Below the pieces are notes generated by a model, which ran no database searches, had not been told where the DNA came from, and worked only from the letters and a program-made list of their open reading frames with translations. Source: Gorsachius magnificus (taxonomy: Eukaryota > Chordata > Aves > Pelecaniformes > Ardeidae). From it: 64,000 nt of DNA. The stretch spans positions 11,055,385 to 11,119,384 of the forward strand of contig CM067084.1 of the NCBI GenBank assembly GCA_034008185.1, read 5' to 3'. Below are positions 36,914 through 51,000 of this stretch, piece by piece; the stretch's first letter is position 1, and each line of letters begins with the position of its first letter. Made by a program: the position numbers and the translations under genes.

Positions 36914-39900
36914 AAAGATTCATCTATGTATTTCTTCAGTGATTTCTTCAGATCGATGTGATCCAAACTATTTAACCCAAAAGATGAAAGCAGCTTTTAG
37001 TAGTTATTCTTGGGAATTTTGTTTTCTAAATTTCCAGCTGTTGGTGTTAAAAATTCCTTTTCAAGCAGAGAGTTATTTTGAACCTTTTGAAATCTGTTTA
37101 AGTCCCTGCTCTTCCTCTTCCTCCTCCTTTCTTTCACTGTTAGCAACATAAATCTATGGTATGTAATTTAATTCATATGATATTTTAGGAAATACATGGA
37201 AGAATAACAGAAAGCATACAATGCAAAGGCAGTTGTGATGATGCAGGAGAAGTTCAGCCCGTGCGCTGTAATGTTTCTTCTGCCACTTGCAGAATGACCC
37301 ATAAGAGAGTTAATAAGAGAGTATCCTGCAGGGAGAGCTGCTCTTTTGGTTTTTTAAGATCTGGGGGTTGTATTGTTGGTTTTTGTTTGATTTGGAGGTT
37401 CTTTTGTTAGTTTGGTATTTTTTCAGTTGCTTCTACTGTTTCAAAGGATGTCATCAAGGCGAAAGATACGCCTCAGAGAGAAGTAATAGCCAGTGTAATG
37501 CTGAACGAAGCTTTTGAATACTTGGCTGTGCAATAACAAATGATGTCTCACATAACTCTCTACAAGTTCTTTTAAAACTTAGCCTTCCTTTCACAATAAC
37601 AATATGAAGGTTTTTCTGCCTGATCTTGTGGCTGAAGGAGCTTATGCAAGACTGTGATGCATAAACTGGGAGTTTTTCTTGGGAATGGGGTGAGGACTTT
37701 ACCTTGCATGCATCACTGAGAGATTGATATTACCATTTTGCACATAAGTCCCTATTTTAAATGTTGTTAAAAGATTGGAGGGATTGTAGAGAATAGCTAC
37801 AAAAAAAAAAAACCAAAGGGAAAGATTGGATGAAGTGCCTTTCAGTAAAATACTTAAACAAGTCAATCTGTTTATCATATCAAGAAGACTGAGAGATGAC
37901 TTGTTTGCAGTATATACATGAATGTTTTGATGCTAAGACAATCTAAACACTCTTTAACAGTAATGGAAACGGGGGTAATATGAGAAGGGCTAAAAGATTA
38001 AACCAGACAACCTACAATTAGAATTTGACAAATGTTTTTAATGGAAAGGGTATTCTTTAAGACTGGTGGATTCTCTTTTATCTCAGGATGTTTTCAGATT
38101 CATCTGCGATGACGTTTGCTTTAGACAAACACACCTTTCAAGATGGGTTGCTAGGGATTCGGCACAGGGATCACTGGCTGAAGTTAATGATCTACGGAGC
38201 ATAGCCAGTCACTGTTTCTTTAAGTGGTCTGTTTGCCTTTAAACTTCATGAACTTTAAACTCACTCGTCAATTATTCCTGGTTTTGTCTTATTATTTGAA
38301 ATATTTACTTTACCAGGCTATATTAGGGATGAAGGCATGATAGCCTTCCTATTTCTGCACATTCACATGCTTTTGTATTCTCTGATTTGGCTGGTTTGAA
38401 AGCAAGATGCTGGGGAATACTTTTCTCTCCTTTTTTCATAATGACTAGTAGAAAGGAGGTGTTTAAAAAATCTCACTCTACCCAAGATGGTGCTAATGCA
38501 AACCCAGATTTGTTAACCCAAGAGATTTAAGTAAGGCTATTGGAAGAAATGAGTTAGATTCTTTTCTGAAGTGAGCCTGTCATGAGACTCTTTAATCTCT
38601 ACCAGACAGTGTAGAAAAAACCAAGAAAAATAATTTTGTTGGGGTTGGCTTTCAAGAACTTTGAAAGAAGCAAATTCCTACAGGACCACCTGCACTTAGA
38701 GTTTTATAGCTGTCCCAGATTAAAAAGACATAGAAAAGACAATTCTAATTATCTTTCCTCTTTCAATTGTGAAGGAAAAAAATTATCTTCTACTATCCAT
38801 AAATTTGCTCTAAGGACTATTAAAAGATAGCTGTGGTGCTGCTCAAACTAATGAGTTGCAATGCCAAGAGTGTGCTACAATCTTGGCTGAGCGGCCACCA
38901 GCAAGCTTTGAGGACAGCGAAGCACCTGGCTGTGGCGGCAACAGGAAGATCTGCAGATGGAGGAGCATCGGTGGCCTCTTCAGTTTGCCTGCTCAAATAA
39001 GGTCTGAAACTTGTGAAAAGAGACGGGATTCTTTGGGAAGGAGAAAAATGGCATAATAGAAAATCTTCTTCTGAAAGTACTGTAATTACTGCTGTGCATC
39101 AGGTTCACATTTATACTTGAATTGGTTGGAAAGAGGTTGCTTCCTAATGAAAGAGGAGACTATTTTATCCCAGTAGAGATGAGAAGGAGTAAGACAATGT
39201 AGTTTACAGTAGATAAGGGTAAAGTTTTCTTCTATATCCCCACTCTCTAGGTGGCTCTGTGTTGCTTTCACATAGGCTGTATGTCTGCTAACCTGAGGAC
39301 ATCAATCAGACTGTGTTTCAGCAGGAGAAAAGTATGACTCTTATCTGCGTGATCTTGGTGGGAATGCCTTTGCACTAGAGATACTTTTGGCAAGAACATT
39401 TACTTCCTTAAAGCGGTATGAGAGTTACTCTTCCCTCATGCAGAAAAATGCTTTACAATATTACCATTGGAAATTATCCCCAGGAAGACATGCCATATAA
39501 CAGAAGTGGCACAATGAAATGGCTTCTCTGCTACAGTCACTTACAAATTTATAAACTTTAAGGTATAGAAAGAAGTCTTGTTTTGCTGCTTTTCTTAATA
39601 TGATGCAGAATATCTTTAAAAATATTCATGGAAAATGTGCTGTGTCCTTTCTTTTGCTCTAATCCTCTGTATTACCTGTACAAAGAACAAGGATTTGCAC
39701 GCCTCTCCCCCCACACTTTTTTTTTGCTTATCTATGCTGCAGTCCTACCGTCATTGTTTGATTCTGCTTAAATCCCTCTGTACCTAAAGGTACAGCCTTA
39801 TCAATTGAAAAGCTAATGCTATATAAGAAGTGAAAAGAACACAGAAAGGTTTCCTAGCAACTACTGTGAATCCTTCTAAAGTAAGTCAGTTAAAACCATG

Positions 39901-42299
39901 TAGTACGTGCAATGGGTGTAAATTAGGGAGCTAAGCTGATCCACAGATTTACAGATGCCCACTATAAAGTACAATAAAACCTGTAATAGAAGGTGAATTG
40001 CTCAAGAAGAAAATCACATCAGTGTCTTGACAGCTTTATCATTATTTAAATGATCCAGCTTAAATTCTACTATGTAGTTAGTAAGACTGAGTGTCAGAGC
40101 TACAGCAGCGGTGTCCAACAGCACAGTTAATAGCACTGGGTAGTGTCGCTGCTGTGATTGTGTGTTTTTACTGCTCTTTCTAAAAAACAACCAGCAAACG
40201 TAAACAAACAAAACAAACTCCAAGGGGCAGTTGCGGGGGAGCCGTTACAAGGTGCAAATATACAAAATCACGTCTGTGAAACAGGGTCTCTCTTGTTTGG
40301 TTCTGCTTTCGCACACCGTGAATTAACTCGGACATTTTTAGGTTAGTAAAATCTGTTCAGTAAGGTGTAGGGAGGCTAACAACTATCTGTCTCCATACAC
40401 AGTGCTCTCCTGCACTCTCCCATACACTGGTATTTCAGTCTAGGTTTCTTCACTCAAGACTTCTTAATTGTACCTGTTTTTTTAAAGAACTCCTTGGACT
40501 GGGATTGTTTAGGGAATCAAGCTAAAAAGCCCACTTTTATAAAGGCAATATCTGTATTTCTGGAGCATGCTCACATGACACTCGGCTTGGTTACAGAAAA
40601 TTTGAAAAGTTTTCATGACTGTGGCTCATACAATTAAATTCCTCATTTTTTTAAGTTATTTGATGGGTTGATTTTCAGATCAAGTCGTGCAATACATTTT
40701 CACTTGACTAAAATATTCCTTGTTTTATGCTTATTCAGAAATAGCTGAAAATATACATAAGAGAAAATGTAGACCCGCAAAAGCTAACTTTAAGGCTAAA
40801 ATATTTAAAATTTTACATTACAGGTAAAATTCCTTCCTTACTCCTGAGTGATTTATAGCACTTAACTAGTTCTTCAGAATCTTTAGAAACAGTAAATAAT
40901 ACAGGGATACAGTCAAGTATACTTGCAACCAAGAGTACAATTAAACCAAGTTTCCCCATTGTTCTCTAGCAAACAAATGTACCCTCTAGTAGAAAGAAAA
41001 GGCAGGATGGGCTTCAAGTGCCACCTATAACCCCATCCTAATGAGACAATTTCATGTCTGAAGAATGCCGTGTGCTGGAGAATGCCACCTGGGACCAAGA
41101 TTTGGTGGTGGTGGTTCTTTCTTTGTTGCTTAAGTCATCACCCCTGAAATGAGACTCATGTGTGAAAACAAGACCCAAATCACAGTCGATCTATAGGAGT
41201 AATACGTACATGCATGTGAACGTTCACTTTTTTATTATAATAGTTTTAGTCTTTGGTTTCTTCCATTTTGCAGGTTCTGATAAGCAAACCCGAAAAAGTC
41301 TGAAATATCCACACACTCTGGTACTTACCCACTGCTTATCCCTCCCTGGCTTCTCTGATCTGAAAATCAGGTTGGAGCTGTCAACAGACTGACCTTTCTC
41401 ACATTACTGTGTTATTTCTGCTTCCCCTTTTGACTTCTCATAGAAAGTGCAAAGACACAAACATGTTGAAAAGCAAACAAACAAAGAAAAACCCCGAAAT
41501 GGGAACAGCAGCACTCCAAACACCAAGCAAGTTTGGAGTTGTTTTGAAGTTTGGCAAGAGCTGGCTCTTATTTTTGAGGTGCCCAATCATCCATTTTGTA
41601 CTGCGGAGAGTGGACTGACTTTAACTCTTCTGGAGGGCAGGTGTGAAAATCGTGTAGCAGCAGTTTTTGCCACGTACTTCTTCCTTACACTCTCCAACTT
41701 CACTCAGCAACCATTGCACTTTCAGAAGTACTGTGGCAGAAGTATTAATTCACTCGGTAGATGTTAGCCTTCATTTATGCAAACAGGTCATGAATATTTT
41801 AGGAGCATTGGCATACTGCTGTCTAGCCAGCATCTCCAAGTATTTGCGGAGATCCTTATTCCAAGCATGAAGGGGGCTGCCTGCCCCGAGGTCTGCGTGG
41901 GTGCTCGCTGTTCACATTCACAGCTACAGCTGTGCCCGCAGCTTTCCCTTGAGGAAATATGGGAAGTTCCTGTAGTAAACCTAAAATTTGAAGCAGATAT
42001 TCCCTAATGCTAAGTGTATCTCTGTGTTAATTGTTTTGTTCCGTTCTTTTTTCCCCACCTATGAAGGGGAAGACTTGAGGCAATTTGTTGCCACACAGTC
42101 TGCCTTCTCTCTGACTCCTAAAGCAAGGCTGGAGGCTTGCAATATCAGGTGTGTAATGCACACTCAGATAATATCTCTGGCAACTGTCTGTAAGCTTGCC
42201 TTGTGTCGAGGGGTATTTGTTTTAGAAGTTGAGATAAGAAACTCCAGAAACTCCTTTGTACAACTCTGAAGGAAAGGCCTAAACCTGGCTAATGTCAAG
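36914..42299. other. Unique non-coding sequence, nothing recognised
   Basis: Single-copy DNA with A12 at 37801-37812. Overlapping plus-strand frames at 41409-42269 (up to 106 codons, three phases) have no known domain and no coherent splice pattern. CAAA-type simple sequence lies near 40194-40220. Confidence 0.6.
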
Positions 42300-42530
42300 C
42301 TCCAGTATAAACTTAGAGTCAGTGCACGCGTGCAGTAATGTGTTCTTGCTAATGGCCTGGCTGCGCGGCAGCTTTGGAGAGACTTATTAAGTCATCGTCT
42401 TTAGCTGTGGCAGCTGAAGGTGTTGAACAATTACACCTGGTGCGGGCCGGTTGTTAACAGTGTGCAAAACTAGATATATGCTGATTGCGGGACATATCAG
42501 ACGCTTTTCATTTTACAAGTAAGCAGCATA
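42300..42530. promoter_or_regulatory. Candidate regulatory block with a 12-bp CpG palindrome
   Basis: TGCACGCGTGCA at 42323-42334 is a perfect 12-base palindrome with two CpGs and an ACGCGT core. The next 150 bases include CTGCGCGGCAG, ACTTATTAAGTC (a short dyad), AATTACACCTGGTG (T-box/E-box-like) and CCGGTTGTTAAC (MYB-like). The retained CpGs and motif density contrast with the AT-rich flanks. Function is inferred. Confidence 0.3.
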
Positions 42531-44450
42531 GTAGATAGGGGCAACCGCTTGCTTTCATCTTCATGGCATAAGGAATAGCCTCATCAAATACCTTCTTCCT
42601 ACTAAGATTCTTCAACACAGTACTGGAGAGGAGGCCTACCAATCATTTGTGGAATTTAATTTTTACCCTCTGTGTAATTAAATTGCCACTCTTTGAAGAT
42701 TTGTGCTAAGCGTAGGAGAATAATTTAGACACACAATGTAATAATGCTTCCAGATGGTAAATTCACAAGTCTGTCTTCTGGTGGTATAATTGATTATTCT
42801 AGTCTTTCATAACATTTGAACCATCATGATCTACCACTGTGTACTAAACCTGAGCCAAAGTCTGGATACTTGCTCCTTATGTTTCTTGGTTGTATTCTAG
42901 TCTTACAGCTTGTCCAATTCAAGGAATTCTTGTCGAGCAAAACCAATAAATAACTGTGAAAGTCATAGAGTGTAAAAATCTGTTTACTAGTACCCAGTAT
43001 GGAAATTATTAGTATGCCATGGGTTTTCTGGGTGTATTATCAAGATCTCACTTTCTGATAGTCTGATACCAGCAGCAACATTGTAGTCGTAAGAATAAGT
43101 GAACTTAATTTATCTTTACCTTCTGCCCTTTATGAAATGGGCTGAAATAAATTACGCTATAGGTATTTTCCACTACTAGTTTCTCTATATGCATGATTTT
43201 GTGTTCTCATACTGCATGATTTGCAAAAATTCATCTTAAAAAATAAAGAAGTGCAGTATCTGTAAATCTGTAATTGACATGGGACGTTTATTTCAGTTTA
43301 TCTAAAATTTATATATGAGTGTGAATAAATATTGCTTATCTACTCTGCAGGTGTGTATATGCACATACATAGTATTTAAATTTCACTGTTTACTAGGTCA
43401 TTTACTTAGCTTTAGCAGTTGATATTTCTTAGGATAGTATACATCTAGACTTTCATGAAATTACTTCCTGCAGTAAATCTCTTAAGTATTGAGATGTCCT
43501 GAACAGTTTCTCAGCAACATCCCTCACTGTCAACTTCCGAAACCTGTTTTCATCAAGATCTTGTGCCCATAATTATTAATATGTCCAAGAATCTTGGAAC
43601 TAGTACAAGACATTTTATTGACATCTAAATATTCACAGGGAAGAAAAACTATAGAACTTAACAGATCATTAAACAGAAAGCTATATATGTAATGAAACTG
43701 CTCATCTGGACTTGAAACTATTTGCCTTATGTTTATGGGAACAAATTCTGACAGGTTACTTAAAATTCACTTCACCCAGCTTCCTCTTATATCAGTCTGG
43801 AGCATGGTATTCGGATATCATCGAGGGCCAAGAAATTTGGAAAAAAGCTTGCTTGCTTTGTCTTGAGAGTCCTTCCCAGTCAGCACTGTAGAACAGAAGC
43901 CCCTGCACAACATAGCAATTGGGTTTGAGTAACTCATGATCATGCATGAAGCAATTCCCTATACATTAGATTTATAATCTCTTTAATCCTTTCTTCTCAA
44001 TGCTGCTGTTCTTCAGTTAGTGCCTTTTCACATGCATTTCTCTAATCTTATTTCATCTTCTTTTAGCCTGTGTGTTGCAGGCTCTATTTGGTTTTCTTTG
44101 AAGCTGATGGAAGGACTTCCACCAACTCCACTCTATGGTAGATAAGAGCTGGTTCGTTTTTTCTGAGGAAAAGAAACCTTGCCTGTTTTCAGAGTGCTAT
44201 GGTACTAATAAATCTGTGTGCACCAACCATCTTTCAGAATGTTCCTGTACTTGTTTGTTTCCTGAAAAATGACACAATTTTACTACTATCAAGGATGCAA
44301 TAGCATGATTAAGGAAGAGTGAAGTTGATTCTCTTCTTTACGCGTCAGATTGCACCTCACTTCTTGTTATGAGATTTGTATTATAAGCACTAGTGGTAAT
44401 GTAAAGACAAAAAAGACTATGTTTCACTTTAAGAACCTCCTGCCACCCCC
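42531..44450. other. Unique AT-rich non-coding sequence
   Basis: No open frame of 60 codons or more is listed over this stretch. No repeat end or RNA gene was recognised on either strand. Confidence 0.65.
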
Positions 44451-44483
44451 CTTTTTTTTTTCTTTTTTCAAATAAGAAAAAAG
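44451..44483. repeat. T-rich tract with short hairpin
   Basis: A T-run is followed by CTTTTTTC (44462-44469), which pairs perfectly with GAAAAAAG (44476-44483) across AAATAA. Low-complexity origin is the simplest explanation. Confidence 0.7.
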
Positions 44484-47400
44484 TCCACTCAGAATAAGAA
44501 TATACATAACTGAGAGGGAGGGAAAGATCAAATTTTACAGTATTATTTTACAAACCAGTTATAGTCCTACTGCACAGTTAAAACTATCAAAAGAAAAGAC
44601 GTGGGATGCTCCTTACAGGTAAAATTCTATCTGTACAAGGCTACGCATCACTGAAGTGCTACTGAAACCCTGAAATAAGTGGGCCTCAAGTAGTTTGTAG
44701 GCCATGGCGCAGCTATGGATTTCACCCTAAGAAATACCAAGTGGTATTTTTCAATCTAAATCAATGGTCTGGGAAGCACAGTAGAGTCAAAATACCATTG
44801 ATTTGTAAGTCTATGTGTGTACAGGGTGTATATAAATGTAAATAAATGTATGTGTATATAGACAAACACAGAATATGAACACTAAGATATGCTTGCATTT
44901 AGTTAAATTTTACTGAAATAAAAGCCTCATGTCGAGGGAGGTTTACAGGGGTTTTTTGTCTTTTTGTGGAAAATTTTGCAAATCATGCACTAAAGAAAAC
45001 TGAGCATTTTGGAAACATGGACAGCATTTTGTTTTACCAACTATAAAACAGTAATAATGTTGCTTTTATTAAGTACTGTACCTAAAGATTACAATACAGT
45101 AATGCCATGCAACTATTCTGAAAGGACATAGTGATTTGGGCATGAAAAGACTAAAATTATAGGAAAATGGAGCTCAAAATTACACGTCCTCTGAGAATTA
45201 AGTCCTTGGTGTGCAAAAAGCCAGAATATCAGATATAAGCCTATTATACTTGTTACCTGCCTTTCAGTTAAAAATTGCTGCAAGCCATAAAAAATAGTAT
45301 TGTTCACACTTCTCAAGTTTAATTCAATCGGATTCGCTGAAGCTTAAGTCTTTAAAAAAGGACGTCTTTTCAAGAAAGTAAACTTGCCTCTCTCCCCTTC
45401 AGGGTTTTCTCCCTCTTATCCTTTCCAAGTGAAACTCTGCTAAAGTGAAAAAACAGGACCACAACTGTCTGCTATCATATGGCAGTTGAAAGTTCCAACA
45501 TGACATTGTTTTTCAGAGATGACGGATACAGATATTAAACAGGATGTCAGCTTTGAAGGATACTCAGAAAGATGTAAGAGGGGCTCTTTAATACTGAGTG
45601 AATTAATGCATTAACACTTTGACCTTACCTTCCATAAATTCAAAAGGGCAATGCAAAACAAAACAAGCAAAACAAAAATCAACCAGCCAACCAAAAATAT
45701 CTACATCTGACCTCAAAGATCAATAAATCAGAATTTCTAGTTCAGTAGTTCTGGTGGAAAATTACCGTGTTTCTTCAGGCTGAGAGAAGGTATCTTATGT
45801 GCTTTATATTATATGTTATATTTCTTTGTCTTTTGGCTGTGCAAGTTCTACATAAATCACCATAGACATAAACAATGGACGTGGAAATCTTCATTTCTAA
45901 GGTTTGAGAAAGAAAAAATGAGTAACCTTCAGGATATGTTGTGGATTATTGAAGTCAGCAGTGATTAAAACCATGCAAAGTTACTCGAGACTATAAAAAA
46001 AAAAGCCATTGATTTAAAGCCTACTCACTGATTTTGTTCTTCAACCTTGAGACTTGGCTTTAAGAGTATGTGTAGAAAAATATATGTGTGTATACATCTT
46101 TGTTCATGTGCACAAGGGGCAGTAGCAAAATGCCTCATATTTGTGGGTATATTATGTTAATGTGAACACAGACTCCTGACGTACTCATCATTTTGTGCAT
46201 TTAGGTTACTTCTCCGTACAGCTAAGAAATGTGTTGGCACTCTTAGCAACTTTCCCAGATGGTATCAATCTTCCCCCAAAAAGTGTATTTTTCTCTGTTT
46301 CTTGTTTGATTTTTTTTTTTTTTTGTTTTTATTAAGCTGGTTAAGAGCTCCTTAAAATCCCTAGAGTTTTGTTTCTCTTTCTGCTGTCAGGGATTTTTCT
46401 TTGGTTACCAAAAGGTACTTCTCCCGCATCTTATGTCTTATGTACTCTATCTTTCCAAACAGATAGACTGTGCAGCTCCGGAAAAAAAGATTTTCCCCTC
46501 TGTGCACTGGAGAGGTAGAATAGGATGGTGAGTAACACAGTTGCTTCTACCACCTGAGCTTAAGGATCGCCAGACCCAAAAGAACAGGATGCTTTCATGT
46601 GTAGCAGTTTCTTTGAAATCATCCTTAAAAAAAATCCCAAATGTTTTTATCTTCCTATTACTTAAATTAACACTCCCATATTACTTAACACAGAAAAATT
46701 CCCACTACTTACATTAACAGGCACTTTTCACTGTTATCCAGCTGTCAGACAATGTTCTTTGGTGGCATTAAAGATGGAAAAGACCTGGATTTAGGGCCCT
46801 CTGCTTGCTTTTGTAGGCCAGATTTGGCATTTGGCGTTTATTCAGATTTGATTCTCTCCTCAAAAGGTTCCGTAGCCTTCAAACAGGAAAGACATTGACC
46901 TACCTGCTACCAGATCACTGCCTGTTCCCTCCAGCCAATATCCCTCGGGTGTGGTGGTAACAAACCAGGCTAAGCTGCTCCTCCATTCCTTGGTGAAGAT
47001 CTGTGTTGGGAGGCAGGACAACATGGAAATCCCAGAGAGATTTTCAAGGCATCATAAATTTTAAATTCCATTTGAAACTGTAACTTGCTAATCCTTCTTT
47101 ATACAATCCCATAACTAGAATCAATGTATTTGGGGGGAATTGACCTGAATCCTGCCTTTGAGAGATGTCACGACAGAAATGTTGGGGTCCACTGAATATT
47201 GTACGTCCATATCTTTTCTTCTTCTGCCAAACAGATACCATAATAAGACTAGGAACAGTTCTGAAGTTGCCTTCAAATTTTGCCAATTCTTGCTCTGATA
47301 TTAATACTTCTAAGAGCAAAAATCTTGAAGTTCTTTGTTCTGGTTTTTTTTGTTGTTGTCATTTTAATTTGCATTAAGCATTTCACTGGTGGTTCTCGGG

Positions 47401-47558
47401 GGAAAGATGCACTGCTATTTGCTTAGAGAAGTTATGGAATGAAATACATGGGTTTCAGCTGCTTTCACAGGAATAAATCAGATGGTTGAAATTCCAACCA
47501 TTATAAATTCAGGGAACAATAAACAAATTTAAAAAAAAACCCAACCCTCTTCCAGTTA
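44484..47558. other. Unique AT-rich non-coding sequence
   Basis: T15 lies at 46310-46324, and a CAAAA-rich simple stretch at about 45655-45695. ATAAATGTA-type tandem words occur near 44831-44852. A 91-codon minus frame (47044-47319) has no recognised motif. Confidence 0.6.
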
Positions 47559-47581
47559 TTGTCAGCCAAAGTGGCTGACAA
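47559..47581. repeat. Perfect inverted repeat, 9-bp stem and 5-base loop
   Basis: TTGTCAGCC (47559-47567) is exactly complementary to GGCTGACAA (47573-47581) across AAAGT. Both arms have complex sequence, so this is not a homopolymer artefact. It is too short for a microRNA precursor on its own and I see no longer pairing around it. Confidence 0.85.
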
Positions 47582-48009
47582 AGAGGTGAATGGTTTTATA
47601 TTAGTCCTTTGTGCACTTTCTGACACAGAAAAATTATTTGTTAAGAGCCAGAAAATCTGGATTGCAGTGAAGCTGAAATGTATTTTTAGATGAGCACATC
47701 GCTGAGCTGGTGCTGTTAAGGAGAAGTTGGTCAGTATGGAGTCAAAACCCCACAGGATGTTGAGGTGTCTCCTGTCCGTCTTTAGGCAGGGTTGTTAACT
47801 CCTAACAAGTTCTTCATTGGCACTCTGTTGGCATAGATTTTCTTTCTTAATTTGAAAAAGAGTTCTACAGCACACTTTATAAAATTAATGCCAAGGAATA
47901 ATCTTTAATTAATGATACTTTTTTTTTCCTTTAAAATTAGAAACACTTATCAAACAGTAACTCGCTGTCATGATTGTAAAAATGAATAAATTATATAGAT
48001 ATTGTCATT
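47582..48009. promoter_or_regulatory. Unique sequence including a homeodomain-site cluster
   Basis: Around 47880-47925 the words AAAATTAATG, ATAATC and TTTAATTAATGATA pack several ATTA/TAAT cores together, followed by a T9 run. This may be an enhancer or AT-rich chance sequence. No coding potential was seen. Confidence 0.25.
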
Positions 48010-48065
48010 GCAACAGAAATAATGGCCTGATCCAAAGCCCATTAAAATCAATGAGCCCAGAATTG
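48010..48065. repeat. Fragment of an old palindromic amniote repeat
   Basis: GGCCTGATCCAAAGCCCATT at 48023-48042 followed by AAAATCAATGAGCCCAG matches the arm and centre of the dispersed family whose intact form reads GGGCCTGATCC...CCCATTGA-GTCAATGGG. Only one arm plus the centre is preserved. Confidence 0.6.
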
Positions 48066-51000
48066 TATTCTTCAGTTTTTAGACTGAAGATTTCCTCTGT
48101 AGCTTTTATGAATATATGAACTTCTTGTTCCTTAATGTGGTCCTGTGTTCATATAACTTGGCATTTTGTTTTTTCTTTGCAAGGGTTAAAGTATTAGTCT
48201 CTAACAAAGTGTAGCAGCACACAAAAGGCTTCCTGGAAAGTTTCCGTTGTCTGTTGTAATTTATGTAATGTTTTTTGGGGGGCAACAAAAGGCATAATCT
48301 ATTTCCACTTCAAACCTTCTGAATAGGCTGTAATCCACATTTAGTTCATTAATCAATCACTGGGAAAATTTGGTACTTGGTTGGCAGTCAGGTACAGTGA
48401 TTGCCTTTATCACAGAACGTCATTAGCCAGAGCCAAACCTCTCTTTTGAATATGATGGATAGTTTGTTATCTTAATTTGAGGGAATATTGAAAACCAGTT
48501 TCAGTGCATACTTCTTCAAAAACTAATGTATTTTGGTGCCCATTTTAGGCTCTTGTGTTGTCAACTATCTTTGTAATAGAAATGTTATTTTCATAAGTAG
48601 CTGTGCAAAGAACTTACCGAGTTGGCACTACCGTGTGCAGAACTAGATTTTTGACTTTTCCACATACTTTTTGCTTTCTTTGTTCATCTTCCAGTCAGAG
48701 AACAGACAAGATGCCGTGTGATTTGACTGACCAGTGGCAACTAAACTGTACAGCTTGAATAGTGAATTTTAAATACTCTAAGAAATGATCCAGAGAGATG
48801 ATAATGAATACACTTAGGACATCATTATCTTCTTGCCAGTACTCTAAAAGCAGAAAATTAAGATCGAGTAAATTAGGGTAAAATTTGTAGGCTAAATTAT
48901 CCATTTTGTATCTTTTGTTCAGCTGCATTATTTTCCTTTTTCTAATCAGGAACGTGGAGAAGAAAAAGCTCTCTCATTGCGATCATGCAAGTGACAACTA
49001 TACTGCAAAACTATGTTACCTGTAGCGGAGTCAGTTTTAAAGGACACAATACGAGCACAATATACGTTGGACACATTAACTAAGACTCCCATAGCTGTGT
49101 AGGCATAGGGAATACTCTGTGTTGCTGCCACTCCAAAGTGCTTAAGTTTTTCAGTAGTGATTGGGAAGGGACTGAACTGGATATTGTGCTTTATTTTCTA
49201 ACATCATGAAGGAGTTTCAACTTGTAGGCTGTTAACTTGACAAAATATGAAACTTCCCATTTAATACTAGAGGGAGAGGTATACTTGTATGAATCTTACA
49301 ATTATATAAAGCCATGATATTTTAAAAATCCTTACAAAAAGAGGTTAGGAATCTGAACCTGCAATTATCCTCCAACATACCACTTAGGCTGTAGGGCTGG
49401 TGGTTGTGCCTCTTGTGCTTCACCACCTGCCCATACCCATGTTCATCACTGCATGCTTGAGCGTCGTAGCCTGTTAGGGCATGCCTGGAAATATTTGGCA
49501 CACTCTGAAATATAGGCTTACCAGGGTTGCAGCCATGATACTGAACAACAGGTAGAAAAAGCTCAAGCTTTCTCCATTACTGCACTCTGGATACATAGGA
49601 GCGCGCAGGCTATGTGGAGGTGAGGTGCAGTTGGGCTCACACATGAAATACAGTGTAGATACAGCCTTGCAGATGGTCTCCAGAATGGGTGATCTCATCT
49701 GCAAAGCAAAGTGAAAACTCTATCAAATGATGTTAGACCCTGGAACCTGGTAAAGTCAGGACAGGTTAATTAAATGGGCAACTGTCCACAGTGTCTCTGC
49801 TCATTTGGGATTTTGCACTCACTGTGATGGACATGAAGAAGTATCTCTTGGTTTATACTACAGCTGCATCTGAGGAGCACATGAAATCCCTTCTGCCTAA
49901 ACTGATCAGATTGAGAGTCAGTCTCCTGCCGCTGATGCTCTAATCTCCTCTCCTTTTGCGTCATCTATCATAGGGTACCGAGGAACTGTACTGACCTGTG
50001 AGAGTAATGGAGTGTGTGGGGGGGGTGTTTGTAGGTTAATGTGTCAGCTGTGCTGGATAACAGATGGTTGTAATGATCTGGGCCATGATGTGGGGCTACA
50101 GTCAGTAGGGAAACAACACTGTAGGGGTGAGTTACAGAGCAGCATCGTAGATAAAGCACTGGGGGGAGAGTGGGGGTAGGGGGGAGAGAAAACAAACAAA
50201 AAATACTTGTTAAATGTACAGGAAAATGTCTTCAGACAGATCAAGGGAAAGATGAGAGAACAACAAAAAGAATTTAAGATTCTAAAGACAAGGAGCTACA
50301 TAAAAATAATTGTTTCATTCTGCAGCTTAGGGCAGTACTATAGCTCTTTATTAGGCAATTATTTTCTGTCATTTTGAAGACTTTATCTCTTCCAACAACA
50401 TAAAGATTCTACCTGAGTCCTTTACAGCCATGTTCCCTCCACCCCTGCAATAGGAGTATGCACCTGCTCTGTAATTCTTTTCTCTTGTCAAGCACTGGGC
50501 TTTTTCTGTTATCACAGCAACCTGTCAATACCTGCATAGCAAAACGATAATAAAACTAACATTTTTGTGTACTAACATGTTTTACCTCAGTACTATGTGG
50601 GCTAGATTTTGATAACCTTATTTATAATGAACAGTATCTTCCTCTGAGCCGTAGATTCCCTTATGGGATAAAGTGCTATCAATATCTGTCCCTTAAGTTT
50701 TAAATTAAGGGATCACACTTTATCAGTCAGTGAAATACCAGCACCTTTGGGATGAGATGTGACAACAGTTTAACAGTACATAGCACTGCTACCTAACAAT
50801 TTAAGGCAGAAAATGAAGAACACCGTAGCCACTTGAAAAGGCAGAGGAAATCGAACCGGGCTGGTGTATTAACAGGCTTGGCCATTGACGAGACAGGAAA
50901 GTTCCAGCCTGTGTGCCTACAAAACTGGCTTGTGAGAATGAATGACAGGTTGCCAGAAGAACTGCAGTTTCAGATTTTGTGGGAAAGGGCAGTGCTTCTT

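Noticed and set aside
41409..42269. Cluster of overlapping plus-strand frames
   Set aside because: They lie in three phases with no shared product, domain or splice logic.
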